Made by a program: the position numbers and the translations under genes
Assembly: GCF_000374925.1 (NCBI RefSeq)
Contig: NZ_KB895541.1
Coordinates: forward strand, 1,304,122 to 1,368,121
Reading direction: 5' to 3'
DNA length: 64,000 nt
DNA from: Arthrobacter sp. 131MFCol6.1
GTDB taxonomy: Bacteria > Actinomycetota > Actinomycetes > Actinomycetales > Micrococcaceae
Shown: positions 1 through 9,500 of the stretch, piece after piece
Layout of the letters: every line of letters begins with the position of its first letter
Position numbering within the stretch: the first letter of the stretch is position 1
The notes under the pieces: generated by a model
Told to the model about the DNA's origin: nothing
Database searches by the model: none
Seen by the model: the letters and a program-made list of their open reading frames with translations, nothing else

Positions 1-21
1 GACCAGGCCGCACCCGGAGAC

Positions 22-67
22 GACACAGCGGGCCGGATACCTTCCCAGGTATCCGGCCCGCTGTGTC
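22..67 (-). terminator. Strong hairpin downstream of glnB
   Basis: A perfect 20-bp inverted repeat (22-41 pairs with 48-67) with a 6-base loop lies 56 bases past the glnB stop. Neither side has a T-tract, so it would be the U-less hairpin terminator common in high-GC actinobacteria. It probably ends the amtB-glnB transcript. It may also serve a gene outside the window. Confidence 0.6.
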
Positions 68-122
68 AGTGCTGTGTCAGTGCCGTGTCCGTCTCCCGGT
101 CAGGGAGTGGAGCGGGGAGCAG

Positions 123-461
123 CTAGATCGCTGCCGCACCGCGCTCTCCGGTGCGGACCCTGACAGCCTCGAACACATCCATCGTCCAGACTTTGCCGTC
201 GCCGGCCCGGCCCGTGTTGGAACTGGCGATGATGACATCGAGGATGTCGTCCGCCTGTTCGTCGGTGGCCAGGACTTCCACCCGGATCTTGGGCAGCAGG
301 TCCACGTTGTACTCGGCCCCGCGGTACACCTCGGTGTAACCGCGCTGCCGGCCGTAGCCGCTGGCTGCGCTGACCGTGAGGCCCTGCACGCCGTAGGCTT
401 CCAGGCCTTCGCGAATAGCCTCAAGCTTTTCCGGTCGGACGATTGCCGTGATCAGTTTCAT
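123..461 (-). CDS. glnB: Nitrogen regulatory protein PII (GlnB/GlnK)
   Basis: A 112-residue trimeric signal protein that senses 2-oxoglutarate, ATP and ADP and controls ammonium uptake through AmtB. The protein starts MKLITAIVRP, and the T-loop segment GYTEVYRGAEYNVDL places Tyr51 at the site that GlnD adenylylates in actinobacteria. Length is exactly that of the family. The start ATG lies inside the 3' end of amtB (4-base overlap), so the two are translationally coupled, as expected for amtB-glnK pairs. glnD, which usually follows, is not present in the 122 bases that remain, where a hairpin ends the unit. Confidence 0.97.
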   Translation of the reverse strand: MKLITAIVRPEKLEAIREGLEAYGVQGLTVSAASGYGRQRGYTEVYRGAEYNVDLLPKIRVEVLATDEQADDILDVIIASSNTGRAGDGKVWTMDVFEAVRVRTGERGAAAI

Positions 462-1825
462 GCCCCCACACTTTCCTTGCCCGTTGCGTTCTGCTTGCCG
501 TTGGACTCGGCGTCCACCGGCACTTCGGCGGCTGCCTCTTCACTCATCGGCTTGCCCGTGATCAGTTCGTGCAGCGGCTGGAAGCTGCCGCCGTGCCCGC
601 CGACGCCGAACTCGTAGGCGGTCTCTGCGTGCAGGCTCAGGTCCACACCGACAACTTCCTGTTCCTGGGAAACCCGGAAGCCCATGAGCTTGTGGATCGG
701 GAAGGCGATGATGAAGGTCATCACGGCGGTGAAGACGATGGCCATCAGTGCCGCGAGGGTCTGGGCGACCAGCTGCGTGGTGCCGCCGCCGTAGAACAGG
801 CCCGCGGTGCCCTGGGTCGGGGTGGCCAGGAAGCCGATTGCGACCGTGCCGACAACACCGGAGACGAGGTGGACGCCCACGACGTCAAGCGAGTCGTCGT
901 AGCCGAACTTGAACTTCAGGCCGACGGCGAGCGCCGAGGCCACACCGGCTGCGACGCCGAGGGCGATCGCACCCAGCGGGGAGACGTTGGCGCAGGCCGG
1001 GGTGATGGCCACCAGGCCGGCGACCACGCCGGAAGCGGCACCGAGGGAGGTCGGGTGACCGTCGCGGAAGCGCTCCACGGCGAGCCAGCCAAGCATGGCG
1101 GCGGCCGGGGCGGCCAGGGTGTTGATCCAGATCAGGCCGGCCTGCTCCACAGTGGCGGCGGCACCGGCGTTGAAGCCGAACCAGCCGAACCACAGGATTG
1201 CGGCGCCGAGCATGACGAACGGAATGTTGTGCGGGCGGTGGTTCGGGTCCTTGCCGAAGCCCTTGCGGTTGCCGATGATCAGGACCAGGATCAGGCCGGC
1301 GACGCCGGCGTTGATGTGGACCACGGTGCCGCCGGCGAAGTCGATGACCGGCGCGAACGTCTGGCCGAACCAGCCACTGGCGGAGAAGAGTCCTCCACCC
1401 CAGACCATGAAGGCCAGCGGCGCGTAGACCAGGGTGGCCCAAATGGGCGTGAAGACCACCCAGGCGGAGAACTTGGCGCGGTCGGCGACCGCACCGGAGA
1501 TCAGGGCCACCGTGATGATCGCGAAGGTGGCCGCGTAGCCGACCTTGAGCAGGTCAGCCGGTTCGGTGAAGCCGTGCAGGCCGAAGTGGCTGAACGGGTT
1601 GGCGAAGATCTGGTAGAAGTTGTCTTCGTTGCTCGTAGCCATCGAAGCGCCCCACAGGATCCACATGATGCTGACGGTTCCAATGGCGACGAAGCTCATC
1701 ATCATCATGTTCAAAGCCGACTTGGCGCGGGTCATGCCGCCGTAGAAGAATGCCAGGCCCGGGGTCATGAACAGCACGAGTGCCGCGGCGACCAGGAGCC
1801 AAACGAGACCTGCGGTGAGTTCCAT
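458..1825 (-). CDS. amtB: Ammonium transporter AmtB
   Basis: A 455-residue integral membrane protein of the Amt/MEP/Rh family, conducting ammonium into the cell. About eleven hydrophobic helices are visible, starting directly at the N-terminus. The twin pore histidines sit in the segments GGTVVHINAGVAG and DVVGVHLVSGVVGT. The C-terminal tail of about 50 residues is hydrophilic and would be the cytoplasmic part that contacts PII. The ATG at 1825 is preceded by a GAGAGGACG ribosome binding site. It is the first gene of an amtB-glnB operon and is divergent from the MFS gene at 2077. Confidence 0.96.
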   Translation of the reverse strand: MELTAGLVWLLVAAALVLFMTPGLAFFYGGMTRAKSALNMMMMSFVAIGTVSIMWILWGASMATSNEDNFYQIFANPFSHFGLHGFTEPADLLKVGYAATFAIITVALISGAVADRAKFSAWVVFTPIWATLVYAPLAFMVWGGGLFSASGWFGQTFAPVIDFAGGTVVHINAGVAGLILVLIIGNRKGFGKDPNHRPHNIPFVMLGAAILWFGWFGFNAGAAATVEQAGLIWINTLAAPAAAMLGWLAVERFRDGHPTSLGAASGVVAGLVAITPACANVSPLGAIALGVAAGVASALAVGLKFKFGYDDSLDVVGVHLVSGVVGTVAIGFLATPTQGTAGLFYGGGTTQLVAQTLAALMAIVFTAVMTFIIAFPIHKLMGFRVSQEQEVVGVDLSLHAETAYEFGVGGHGGSFQPLHELITGKPMSEEAAAEVPVDAESNGKQNATGKESVGA

Positions 1826-1990
1826 GGTCTACGTCCTCTCTTGCTATTAGGTGCGGAGTAGTCCGCCGGTCCCAACGCATTTATTTGCGTTCTAGAAAGA
1901 GTTTCGCGGGGCAGTGTTTCGCTGGCGGAGGATTTACATTGCCGGGTTGTTACAAGAACCTCCCGGACGTAAATGGTGCATCTCACACTT

Positions 1991-2006
1991 GTTACGGTTA
2001 TGTTTC
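1991..2006. promoter_or_regulatory. Possible GlnR-type half-box pair in the amtB/MFS divergent region
   Basis: The 251-base region between amtB and the MFS gene contains GTTAC-n6-GTTTC, which reads GAAAC-n6-GTAAC on the amtB strand. These are the two half-site types of the actinobacterial GlnR box with six-base spacing. A further GTTAC lies near 1948. The order and the number of matching half-sites are imperfect and the site is 166 bases from the amtB start, so this is only suggestive. The nitrogen-regulated neighbour makes it worth recording. Confidence 0.25.
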
Positions 2007-2076
2007 AGCGGATCATTCCCGCACTAGTTGGACCCGCCGCCAGCCGGCCCCGCATCTTCCCAAGGACGAACGCATT

Positions 2077-3327
2077 ATGAGCAAGACCTCCCGCCCCGCC
2101 GGCGACGCCGCAGCCAAGGTGCCCTCCCGGGCCCCGGGCCGCTCCCGGCTGCCCCGGGACATCAAGGTGATGCTGGTGGCGGCCTTCCTGATTGCGATCG
2201 GTTTTGGCCTCGTGGCACCGGTTCTGCCCCAGTTCGCCACCACGTTCGACGTCGGGGCGACCGCGGCGGCCGTGATCGTGAGCATCTTCGCGTTCATGCG
2301 GCTCGTCTTCGCTCCGGCCGGCGGCGCCCTGATCGTGAAGCTGGGCGAACGGCCGGTCTACGTGGCCGGGCTGCTGATCGTCGCGGCGTCCACGGCGGCC
2401 TGCGCCTTCGCCCAGGACTACTGGCAACTGCTGGTCTTCCGCGGCCTGGGCGGGGCCGGTTCGGTGATGTTCACGGTGGCGTCCATGGCGCTCGTGGTCC
2501 GGCTCGCGCCGCCGGAAAGCCGCGGCCGGGTCTCCGGGGCCTATGCCTCCGCCTTCCTGATCGGCAACGTCTGCGGCCCAATCGTCGGCGGGATGCTCGC
2601 CGGCTTCGGTTTGCGGGTGCCGTTCCTGGCCTACGCGGCGGCCCTGGTGCTGGCCGCCGTCGTGGTGCAGACCCAGCTCAGCCATGTCCCCGCCGCCTCG
2701 CGGCAGCCCGGCGCCACAGCCCCGGCGATGGCACTGAAGGACGCGCTGCGGGACAGCGCCTACCGGGCCGGCCTGTTCTCGAGCTTCGCCAACGGCTGGG
2801 CCACCTTTGGCGTGCGGATGGCCACAGTGCCGCTCTTCGCCGTCGTGGCGCTCGGCGCCGGGCCGGAATCCGCCGGCTGGGCCCTGGCGGTGTTTGCCGG
2901 CGGCAACGCGGTGGCGCTGACGTTTTCCGGCCGGCTCGCGGACAGCCTCGGCCGCAAGCCGCTCCTGCTGGCCGGACTGCTGGTCACCGGCACCGCCACG
3001 GCGGCCATCGGGTTCACGCACCAGCTGCCCTGGTTCCTGCTCGCCTCCGCCTGCGCCGGGATCGGCTCCGGACTGCTCGGACCGGCCCAGCAGGCCGCCA
3101 TCGCCGACGTGATCGGCAACGAGCGCTCGGGCGGCCGCGTCCTGGCCGTCTTCCAGATGGCCTCCGACAGCGGCGCGATCGTCGGACCGGTGGTGGCCGG
3201 GCTGCTGGCGGACCGGCTGGGCTACGGCTGGGCCTTTGGGGTCACCGGCGGCATCCTGTTGGCCGCCGCCGCCGTGTGGTTGCCGGCCCGCGAAACGTTC
3301 CGCCGGCCGGCGCCGGACCGCGCCTGA
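2077..3327 (+). CDS. MFS transporter, drug-efflux (DHA1) type
   Basis: A 416-residue protein with about 12 membrane helices beginning near residue 30. The motif-A-like loop GRLADSLGRKP lies between the two halves. The architecture fits proton-driven export of small hydrophobic compounds, but the substrate is not predictable. The ATG at 2077 is preceded by AAGGACG at good spacing. In-frame codons upstream to 1885 give a non-hydrophobic stretch and are not used in this call. The gene stands alone, divergent from amtB, and is not part of the conserved backbone. Confidence 0.85.
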   Translation: MSKTSRPAGDAAAKVPSRAPGRSRLPRDIKVMLVAAFLIAIGFGLVAPVLPQFATTFDVGATAAAVIVSIFAFMRLVFAPAGGALIVKLGERPVYVAGLLIVAASTAACAFAQDYWQLLVFRGLGGAGSVMFTVASMALVVRLAPPESRGRVSGAYASAFLIGNVCGPIVGGMLAGFGLRVPFLAYAAALVLAAVVVQTQLSHVPAASRQPGATAPAMALKDALRDSAYRAGLFSSFANGWATFGVRMATVPLFAVVALGAGPESAGWALAVFAGGNAVALTFSGRLADSLGRKPLLLAGLLVTGTATAAIGFTHQLPWFLLASACAGIGSGLLGPAQQAAIADVIGNERSGGRVLAVFQMASDSGAIVGPVVAGLLADRLGYGWAFGVTGGILLAAAAVWLPARETFRRPAPDRA

Positions 3328-3488
3328 CCTGCGGCGTTGCCGCCACTGGTCGGCTCTGGGCAATGCCTCCACCGGAACCCTGTCCGTGACCCTGCACAGG
3401 ACGTCGTCCTGGGCCTGCCGGTCAGCGGCGCCCTCCGCCCTTGGCTAAGCTGGGGGCACGTGCCACAAACTTCCGGAGGTAATCCCCC

Positions 3489-5183
3489 ATGGCCAAATTC
3501 GACTCTTCCCCCGGGAAAGCCGAAAGCCCCGACCCCGCCCAACCCGCCAACGCCGCTAAGAGCGCGGGAAACAGGAAGCGCGCAGGGTTGATCGCCGGCG
3601 CCGGAATTGTCGCCGTCGCCGCAGCTGTACTGGTTCCCCTCGCCCTCGGAAACCCGACGCCGGCACCGCCGGCCGCTTCTTCCCCCGCCCAGTCGGCACC
3701 GGCGCTCGCCCCTGCCGAGGCGGGACCGCCCGTCACCTATTACGCACAGCCGGGTCCGCCGGCCGGGTCGCCGCTGGAAAAGGTTGAGCCCCTCAAGGTC
3801 GATGTCTCCAACGACCTCGTGGGCACCTCCCTGAACAAGGGCATGACGGGAATTTCCCTCGAGGCCACGGATCTGGCCGATCCCGACCTCAGCAGCGACA
3901 ACGCGTCGATGGTCAAGCTGCTCCAGGAGATCGACCAGCCGGTCCTGCGTTTCGGCGGCAACGCCGTGGACCGGCGCTTTTTCTGGACATCCAGCGGCGA
4001 GGCCGTCCCCGCCGACTACAAGGGCGACAAGACGCACCCGGTCAAGGCCGTGGGCCCGGCAGACCTGGTCCGGCTCAAGACCCTGCTGGAGGCCGGGGAT
4101 GCCGAGGTCAGCCTCACAGTGGACCTCGGCCACTACAATCCGGCCCGGGCAGCGGACATGGCCAAGAACGCCTCGGCGATCCTCGGCAACCGGCTGCTGA
4201 GCATCACCGTGGGCAATGAGCCCAACGGCTTCGTGTTCAATGACGTCAAGGCCGGCAACGGCTACAGCCTGGAGCAGTACATCCGGGAACTGAAGGACTA
4301 CGCGGCCGCAATCTATGCCATGGCGCCCAACGTGCCCATCTCCGGCCCGGGCGCCTATGACCAGAAGTGGTGGCAGCCGTTCGTCGACGCGGACCTCCCG
4401 CAGAAGAAGATCCTGACGTTCCACCACTACCCGCTCTCCAACTGTGACGGCGGCGTGCCCCAGGACTCGCCCACGCTGGCAAACGCGATGAGCCGAACGA
4501 TGCACGACCGTGGCGTCAACTACCAGAAGGCGGCCCTCGCGGTGGGTCAGGCCGCCGGCCTGGAAACCTGGATTCCGGAAACCGGGATCTCGGCGTGCCC
4601 CGGTTCCAATGAGACCTCCCGTACCCACGCATCAGCGCTGTGGGCGGCAGACTATGCCCTCACCGCCGCCCAGCTGGGCATCACCCGAATCGGCTTCCAC
4701 AGCTCGTTGCTGACGTGCAAGGGCGGCCCGCCCCTGTCCGCCATCTGCAGCGCCGGAGCCTACCCGTTCGGCAACGGCCAGATGTCCGGCCGGGCCAACT
4801 TCTTCGGCATCTCCATGGTGGCCGAGCTCGAGGCCGGCAAGTTCATGAAAGTGAACAGCTCCGGAGGCGGCCCGGCGTTCAGCTACGCGCTGCAGAACGC
4901 GGACGGCAGCACCAGCGTGGTGATCATCAACGAAAACGACCCCGAAAAGGCCGCGCAGACTTCCGTCACCCTGACCCTGCCGGGCAAACCGGTCACCGGG
5001 ACCATGACCCAGCTCAGCGGCCCCAGCTACTCAGCCGAGAACCAGACCGTCATCGACGGCGCCAAGACCGAGCCCAAGCCCCTCGCCAAGCGCGCCACGG
5101 TCCCGGGGTTCGCGTACAAGTCCCAGACCCAGCAGTTCCAGCTGACCGCCGGAACCGTGACGGTCCTGAACTTCAAGTACTAG
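3489..5183 (+). CDS. Secreted GH79-like glycoside hydrolase
   Basis: A 564-residue protein with a basic N-terminus and one hydrophobic segment at about residues 33-55 (signal anchor or signal peptide), followed by a Pro/Ala-rich linker. The remainder resembles the clan GH-A barrel of the heparanase/beta-glucuronidase family (GH79). The strand motif VGNEPNGF supplies the probable acid/base Glu244 and WIPETGIS the probable nucleophile Glu364. A C-terminal beta-domain with TVTVLNF-like strands ends the protein. It starts after a clear GGAGG site. Family membership is by eye; GH30/GH39-like relatives are alternatives. A likely role is cleavage of uronic-acid-containing polysaccharide outside the cell. 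It is an isolated accessory gene. Confidence 0.72.
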   Translation: MAKFDSSPGKAESPDPAQPANAAKSAGNRKRAGLIAGAGIVAVAAAVLVPLALGNPTPAPPAASSPAQSAPALAPAEAGPPVTYYAQPGPPAGSPLEKVEPLKVDVSNDLVGTSLNKGMTGISLEATDLADPDLSSDNASMVKLLQEIDQPVLRFGGNAVDRRFFWTSSGEAVPADYKGDKTHPVKAVGPADLVRLKTLLEAGDAEVSLTVDLGHYNPARAADMAKNASAILGNRLLSITVGNEPNGFVFNDVKAGNGYSLEQYIRELKDYAAAIYAMAPNVPISGPGAYDQKWWQPFVDADLPQKKILTFHHYPLSNCDGGVPQDSPTLANAMSRTMHDRGVNYQKAALAVGQAAGLETWIPETGISACPGSNETSRTHASALWAADYALTAAQLGITRIGFHSSLLTCKGGPPLSAICSAGAYPFGNGQMSGRANFFGISMVAELEAGKFMKVNSSGGGPAFSYALQNADGSTSVVIINENDPEKAAQTSVTLTLPGKPVTGTMTQLSGPSYSAENQTVIDGAKTEPKPLAKRATVPGFAYKSQTQQFQLTAGTVTVLNFKY

Positions 5184-5193
5184 CCACTTAAGC

Positions 5194-5246
5194 AAAAAGT
5201 GCCCCGGTCCTGTCTGAACTGTCCAGACAGGACCGGGGCACTTTTT
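5194..5246. terminator. Bidirectional Rho-independent terminator
   Basis: A perfect 23-bp inverted repeat (5194-5216 and 5224-5246) with a 7-base loop. The arms begin with five A and end with five T, so both strands have a GC-rich stem followed by a U-tract. It sits between the converging glycosidase gene (stop 5183) and ftsY (stop 5260) and should end both transcripts. Confidence 0.95.
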
Positions 5247-5259
5247 GTGGCGGTGCGTA

Positions 5260-6471
5260 CTAGTTCAGCAGCGCATCCACGAAGCCTTCGGCGTCGAACG
5301 GCGCGAGGTCGTCGGCGCCTTCGCCCAGGCCGATCAGCTTCACCGGGACCCCGAGGGATTTCTGGATGGCGACGACGATCCCGCCCTTGGCGGTGCCGTC
5401 CAGCTTGGTCAGGACGATCCCGGTGATGTTCACGACCTCAGAGAACACCCGGGCCTGGTTGAGTCCGTTCTGGCCGGTGGTGGCGTCCAGGACCAGCAGC
5501 ACCTCGTCCACCTCGGCCAGCTTTTCGATGACCCGCTTGACCTTGCTGAGCTCGTCCATGAGGCCCACCTTGTTCTGCAGGCGCCCGGCGGTGTCGATCA
5601 TGACGACGTCGACTTCCTGGTCGATGCCGGCCTTGACTGCCTCGTAGGCCACCGAGGCCGGGTCCGCGCCGTCGATGTCCGACTTCACGGTGGGCACGCC
5701 GACGCGCTGGCCCCACGTGGCCAGCTGCTCGGCGGCGGCGGCGCGGAAGGTGTCGGCCGCGCCCAGCAGCACGTCCTTGTCCTCGGCCACGAGCACGCGG
5801 GCGAGCTTGCCCACGGTGGTGGTCTTGCCAACGCCGTTGACGCCGACAACCATCATGACGGCGGGCTTGTCGCCGTGGCGCTCGACGTTCAGGCTCCGGT
5901 CCATGGTGGGGTCCACGAGCTTGATGAGTTCCTCGCGGAGCAGGGCCTTGACGTGCTCAGGGTCGCGCGTGCCCATCACCTTGACGCGTTCGCGGAGCGA
6001 GTCCACAAGCTGCATGGTCGGTTCGGTGCCGAGATCGGCCAGCAGCAGGGTTTCCTCGACCTCATCCCAGACGTTTTCATCGATCTTGTCCGCCGAGAGC
6101 AGGGCCAGGAGCCCCTTGCCCAGGATGTTGTTGGACTTGACCAGCCGCTCGCGCAGCCGCATCAGCCGCCCCGCCACCGGCAGCGGGGTCTCCACCGGCA
6201 CGGTTTCCAGCCCGGCTGCGTCGTCCGGAACCTCGAGGGTTGGTTCTTCGAGTTCGACGCCGTCCGGCGAGGTCCGTGCCGGTGCCGGTGCCTGCGCGGG
6301 ACGGTCCTCCACAAGGGTTCCGGCTCCGGGGGCCTGCACGGGGTCGTTTGCGTCCCGCGGGCCGGTGTAGGTCTTGGAGCTCTTCCGGGTCTTCATGAGC
6401 ACCGGGATCAGCGCACCGAGGACCACCAGGACAGCGAGAATGGGCAGAATGATGGGGAGGATGTCGTTCAC
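5260..6471 (-). CDS. ftsY: Signal recognition particle receptor FtsY
   Basis: A 403-residue SRP-receptor GTPase that docks ribosome-SRP complexes at the membrane. Residues 3-25 form a hydrophobic segment, so this actinobacterial FtsY is membrane-anchored. An acidic/proline linker of about 75 residues leads to the four-helix N domain and the G domain, with P-loop GVNGVGKTTT, DTAGR and TKLDGTAKGG. It is cotranscribed with smc (start 6471, 88 bases after the smc stop). Confidence 0.97.
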   Translation of the reverse strand: MNDILPIILPILAVLVVLGALIPVLMKTRKSSKTYTGPRDANDPVQAPGAGTLVEDRPAQAPAPARTSPDGVELEEPTLEVPDDAAGLETVPVETPLPVAGRLMRLRERLVKSNNILGKGLLALLSADKIDENVWDEVEETLLLADLGTEPTMQLVDSLRERVKVMGTRDPEHVKALLREELIKLVDPTMDRSLNVERHGDKPAVMMVVGVNGVGKTTTVGKLARVLVAEDKDVLLGAADTFRAAAAEQLATWGQRVGVPTVKSDIDGADPASVAYEAVKAGIDQEVDVVMIDTAGRLQNKVGLMDELSKVKRVIEKLAEVDEVLLVLDATTGQNGLNQARVFSEVVNITGIVLTKLDGTAKGGIVVAIQKSLGVPVKLIGLGEGADDLAPFDAEGFVDALLN

Positions 6472-6559
6472 TCCCCTAGCTTCTCACAAACCCCAAATGG
6501 GCCGTGGCCAGCGCTTTTGTTGCGCGTGGACGCCGCCCTGCCGGGACTTGGACGTTTGC

Positions 6560-9500
6560 CTAGATCTCCGCATTGAGCCGCTGGCTGATCACCGTGGAGA
6601 CGCCGTCGCCGCGCATTGTGACGCCGTAGAGGGCGTCGGCGACTTCCATGGTGCGCTTCTGGTGCGTGATGACGATCAGCTGGCTGGATTCGCGGAGCTC
6701 TTCGAAGATGGTGATGAGCCGGCCCAGGTTGGTGTCATCGAGGGCGGCCTCGACCTCGTCCATGACGTAGAAGGGCGAGGGCCGTGCCTTGAAGATGGCC
6801 ACCAGCAGCGCCACGGCCGTCAGGGAGCGTTCGCCGCCGGAAAGCAGCGAGAGCCGCTTGATTTTCTTGCCGGCCGGGCGGGCTTCGACCTCGATGCCGG
6901 TGGTGAGCATGTCGGTGGGGTCGGTCAGGACCAGCCGGCCCTCGCCGCCGGGAAACAGCCGGGCGAAGACGCGGACAAACTGCCGGGAGGTGTCCTCGAA
7001 CGCCTCGGCGAAGACCTTCTGGACGCGGTCGTCGACTTCCTTGATGATGTCCAGCAGGTCCTTGCGGCTGGACTTCAGGTCTTCGAGCTGGGTGCTGAGG
7101 AACTGGTGGCGCTCTTCCAGCGCGGCGAACTCCTCCAGCGCCAGCGGGTTGACCTTGCCGAGGGCGGCGAGGTCGCGTTCGGCGCGTTTGAGCCGTTTTT
7201 CCTGCTCGGCCCGGACGAAGGGCTTGCCTTCGGAAATCTCACGGCCGTCCTCGTCCACCGGGGCGCGCAGTGCGGCCCATTTGTCCGCGGAGTCGCCGGC
7301 CGGGACCGGGACGGGCTGGTCGGGTCCGTAGTCGGCCACGAGCTGCCCGGCGGTCAGCCCGAGCTCCTCCACGCTCTTCAGTTCCAGCGCCTCGATCCGC
7401 AGCCGCTGCTGGGTGCGGGCGAGCTCGTCGCGGTGCACGGAGTCGGTGAGTTCGGCCAGTTCCCGGGCCAGGGCGTCGTTGCCGGTGCGGACCCCGGCCA
7501 GTTCCCGGTCCATCGCGTCCTTGCGTTCCTCGGCGCTGTCCCGCTCCCGGCGGGCCAGTTCCACGGACACGTCAATGAACCCGATGACCTGCTGCACGGC
7601 GACGGCGACGGCGGCGGCGCGCCGGGCCTGGAGCCTGCGGCGGCGGGCGCGTTCCGCGGCTTCCTCGCGGGCGCGGCGTTCGGTGGCGGCGGCGCGTTCC
7701 AGCGAGGCCGCCCGGTTGCGGGTGGCCGTGAGTTGTTCCTCGGCGCTGCGCAGGGCGAGCCTGGCCTCCATCTCGGCCGTGCGGGCCAGCGAGGCGGCCA
7801 GGGCCAGGGCGTCGCGGTGCTCCGGGGAGGGTTCCTGCTCCGCGGGGGCCTCGGTGGCCGCGGCGAGCCGGGCCGCCACCGCTTCCAGCGCACGTTGTTC
7901 GCTGACGATCTGGGCCTCAGCCTGGGACAGGGACGCGGCCAGGCGCTCACTTTCGGCGACGGCGCTGCGCAGCACGGCGTTCAGGTGGCCCAGGCGTTCG
8001 GCGACGGCCGCGAGTTTCGCGTCGGAGTCGTGGAGTTTCGCGAGGGCCGCGTCGGCACGGTCCTGGGCTTCGGCGCGCCGGGTCCGGGCGGTGGAGAGGG
8101 CGAAGCGGTTGCGTTCGAGCGCGGCGGTGACGGCGGCCAGCTTCGCGGCGGCGTCGTCGACGGCGGCCTGGACTTCCAGCAGCGACGGCGCCGACGCGGA
8201 CCCGCCGGTGACGGTCAGCGCCGTGAAGACGTCCCCGGCGCGGGTCACGGCGGTGAGTTCGGGACGCGCGGCGATCAGTTGCGCCGCGGCGTCCAGGTCC
8301 TCGACGACGGCGACGCCGGCCAGCAGGGCGGCCAGCGGCAGGCCGGCGCCGTCCGGTCCCGCGGCCGAGACCAGTTCCGCGGCCCAGCGCGCGCCTCCGG
8401 GAAGCGTGCTGCCGCCGGTTAATGCATCGGCCGATTGCGCACCGGCCAACAGCGGCGGTGACGCGGCCGGGGTGCCGGCGAGCAGCAGCGCGGCACGGCC
8501 GGCGTCGTCCGCGCGGAGCAGCCGCACGGCAGCGGAGGCCGTTTCCTGGTCCCGGACCACCACGGCGTCGGACGCGCTGCCGAGTGCGGCGGCGACGGCG
8601 GCCTCGAATCCGGCCTCCACGGTGATCATGGACGCCAGGGGTCCCAGGACCCCGCCGGCCAGGTCCCCGGCGGCCGTGCCGAGCACGTGCCCGGAGCCGT
8701 CTTTGCGGTTCAGGCCCAGCTGGAGGGCGTCGCGGCGGGCCATGAGGGCGCCGCGTTCCCGCTCGCCCTCCCGCTCGGCCGCCTTCAGGGCATCAATGTC
8801 GGCGATGATCGTATCGAGGGCCTCGCTCGCGGCCTCGTAATCGGCGTCGAGCGATTCCTCGCCGTCCTCGACCCCTGCCACCTGCGCTTCCAGGGCGGTG
8901 AACTCGCTGTGCGCCTGCCGGCGGCGCTCCTCGCCCGCTTTTTGCGATTCGCGGAGGCGGCCGAGCTCGGACTGGGCGGACTCGACGCGGGACCGTGCCG
9001 CGCCGACCTGCCCGGCGAGCTTGGCCAGGCCTTCACGCCGGTCCGCGGCGGCCCGGAGCAGGGCGGCGAGCCGCTTGTCCTCGGCGGCGGCGGCCTGTTC
9101 GGCGTCGTGTTTGGCGGCTGACGCGGCGTCCAGGGCTTCGGTCCGGTCCAGGATCTGCCGTTCCAGCCCGGCCTGCTCGTCGCGGACGCGGGCGGCCTGT
9201 TGTTCCAGCTGGTCCGGATCCCGGCCGGTATCCGGAGCCACGTCCGCGGCGCCGAGCAGCCGGCGGCGCTCCTCGGCGAGCGAGCCGAGGGAACGGAGCC
9301 GTTCACGCCCGGTGGAGAGCGAATACCAGTTCTCCCGCGCGGCGTTCAGCGCGGGCGTGGCCTCGGCTGCGAGCCCTTCGAGGACCGCCTGGCGCTGCCG
9401 CCCGGCCTCGAGGTCCCGTTCGACGACGGCGCGGCGTGCCTTGAGCGCCGATTCGTCCGCTACGTCCTGCGCAAGCGCGGACTGCAGCTGGACGAGGTCG

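Noticed and set aside
62..90. Short direct repeats of CTGTGTCAGTG next to the first hairpin
   Set aside because: Two or three imperfect copies in about 30 bases with no further copies; too little to call a functional repeat.
569..3372. Long antisense frames over amtB and the MFS gene
   Set aside because: They are GC-codon-position artefacts opposite clear membrane proteins.
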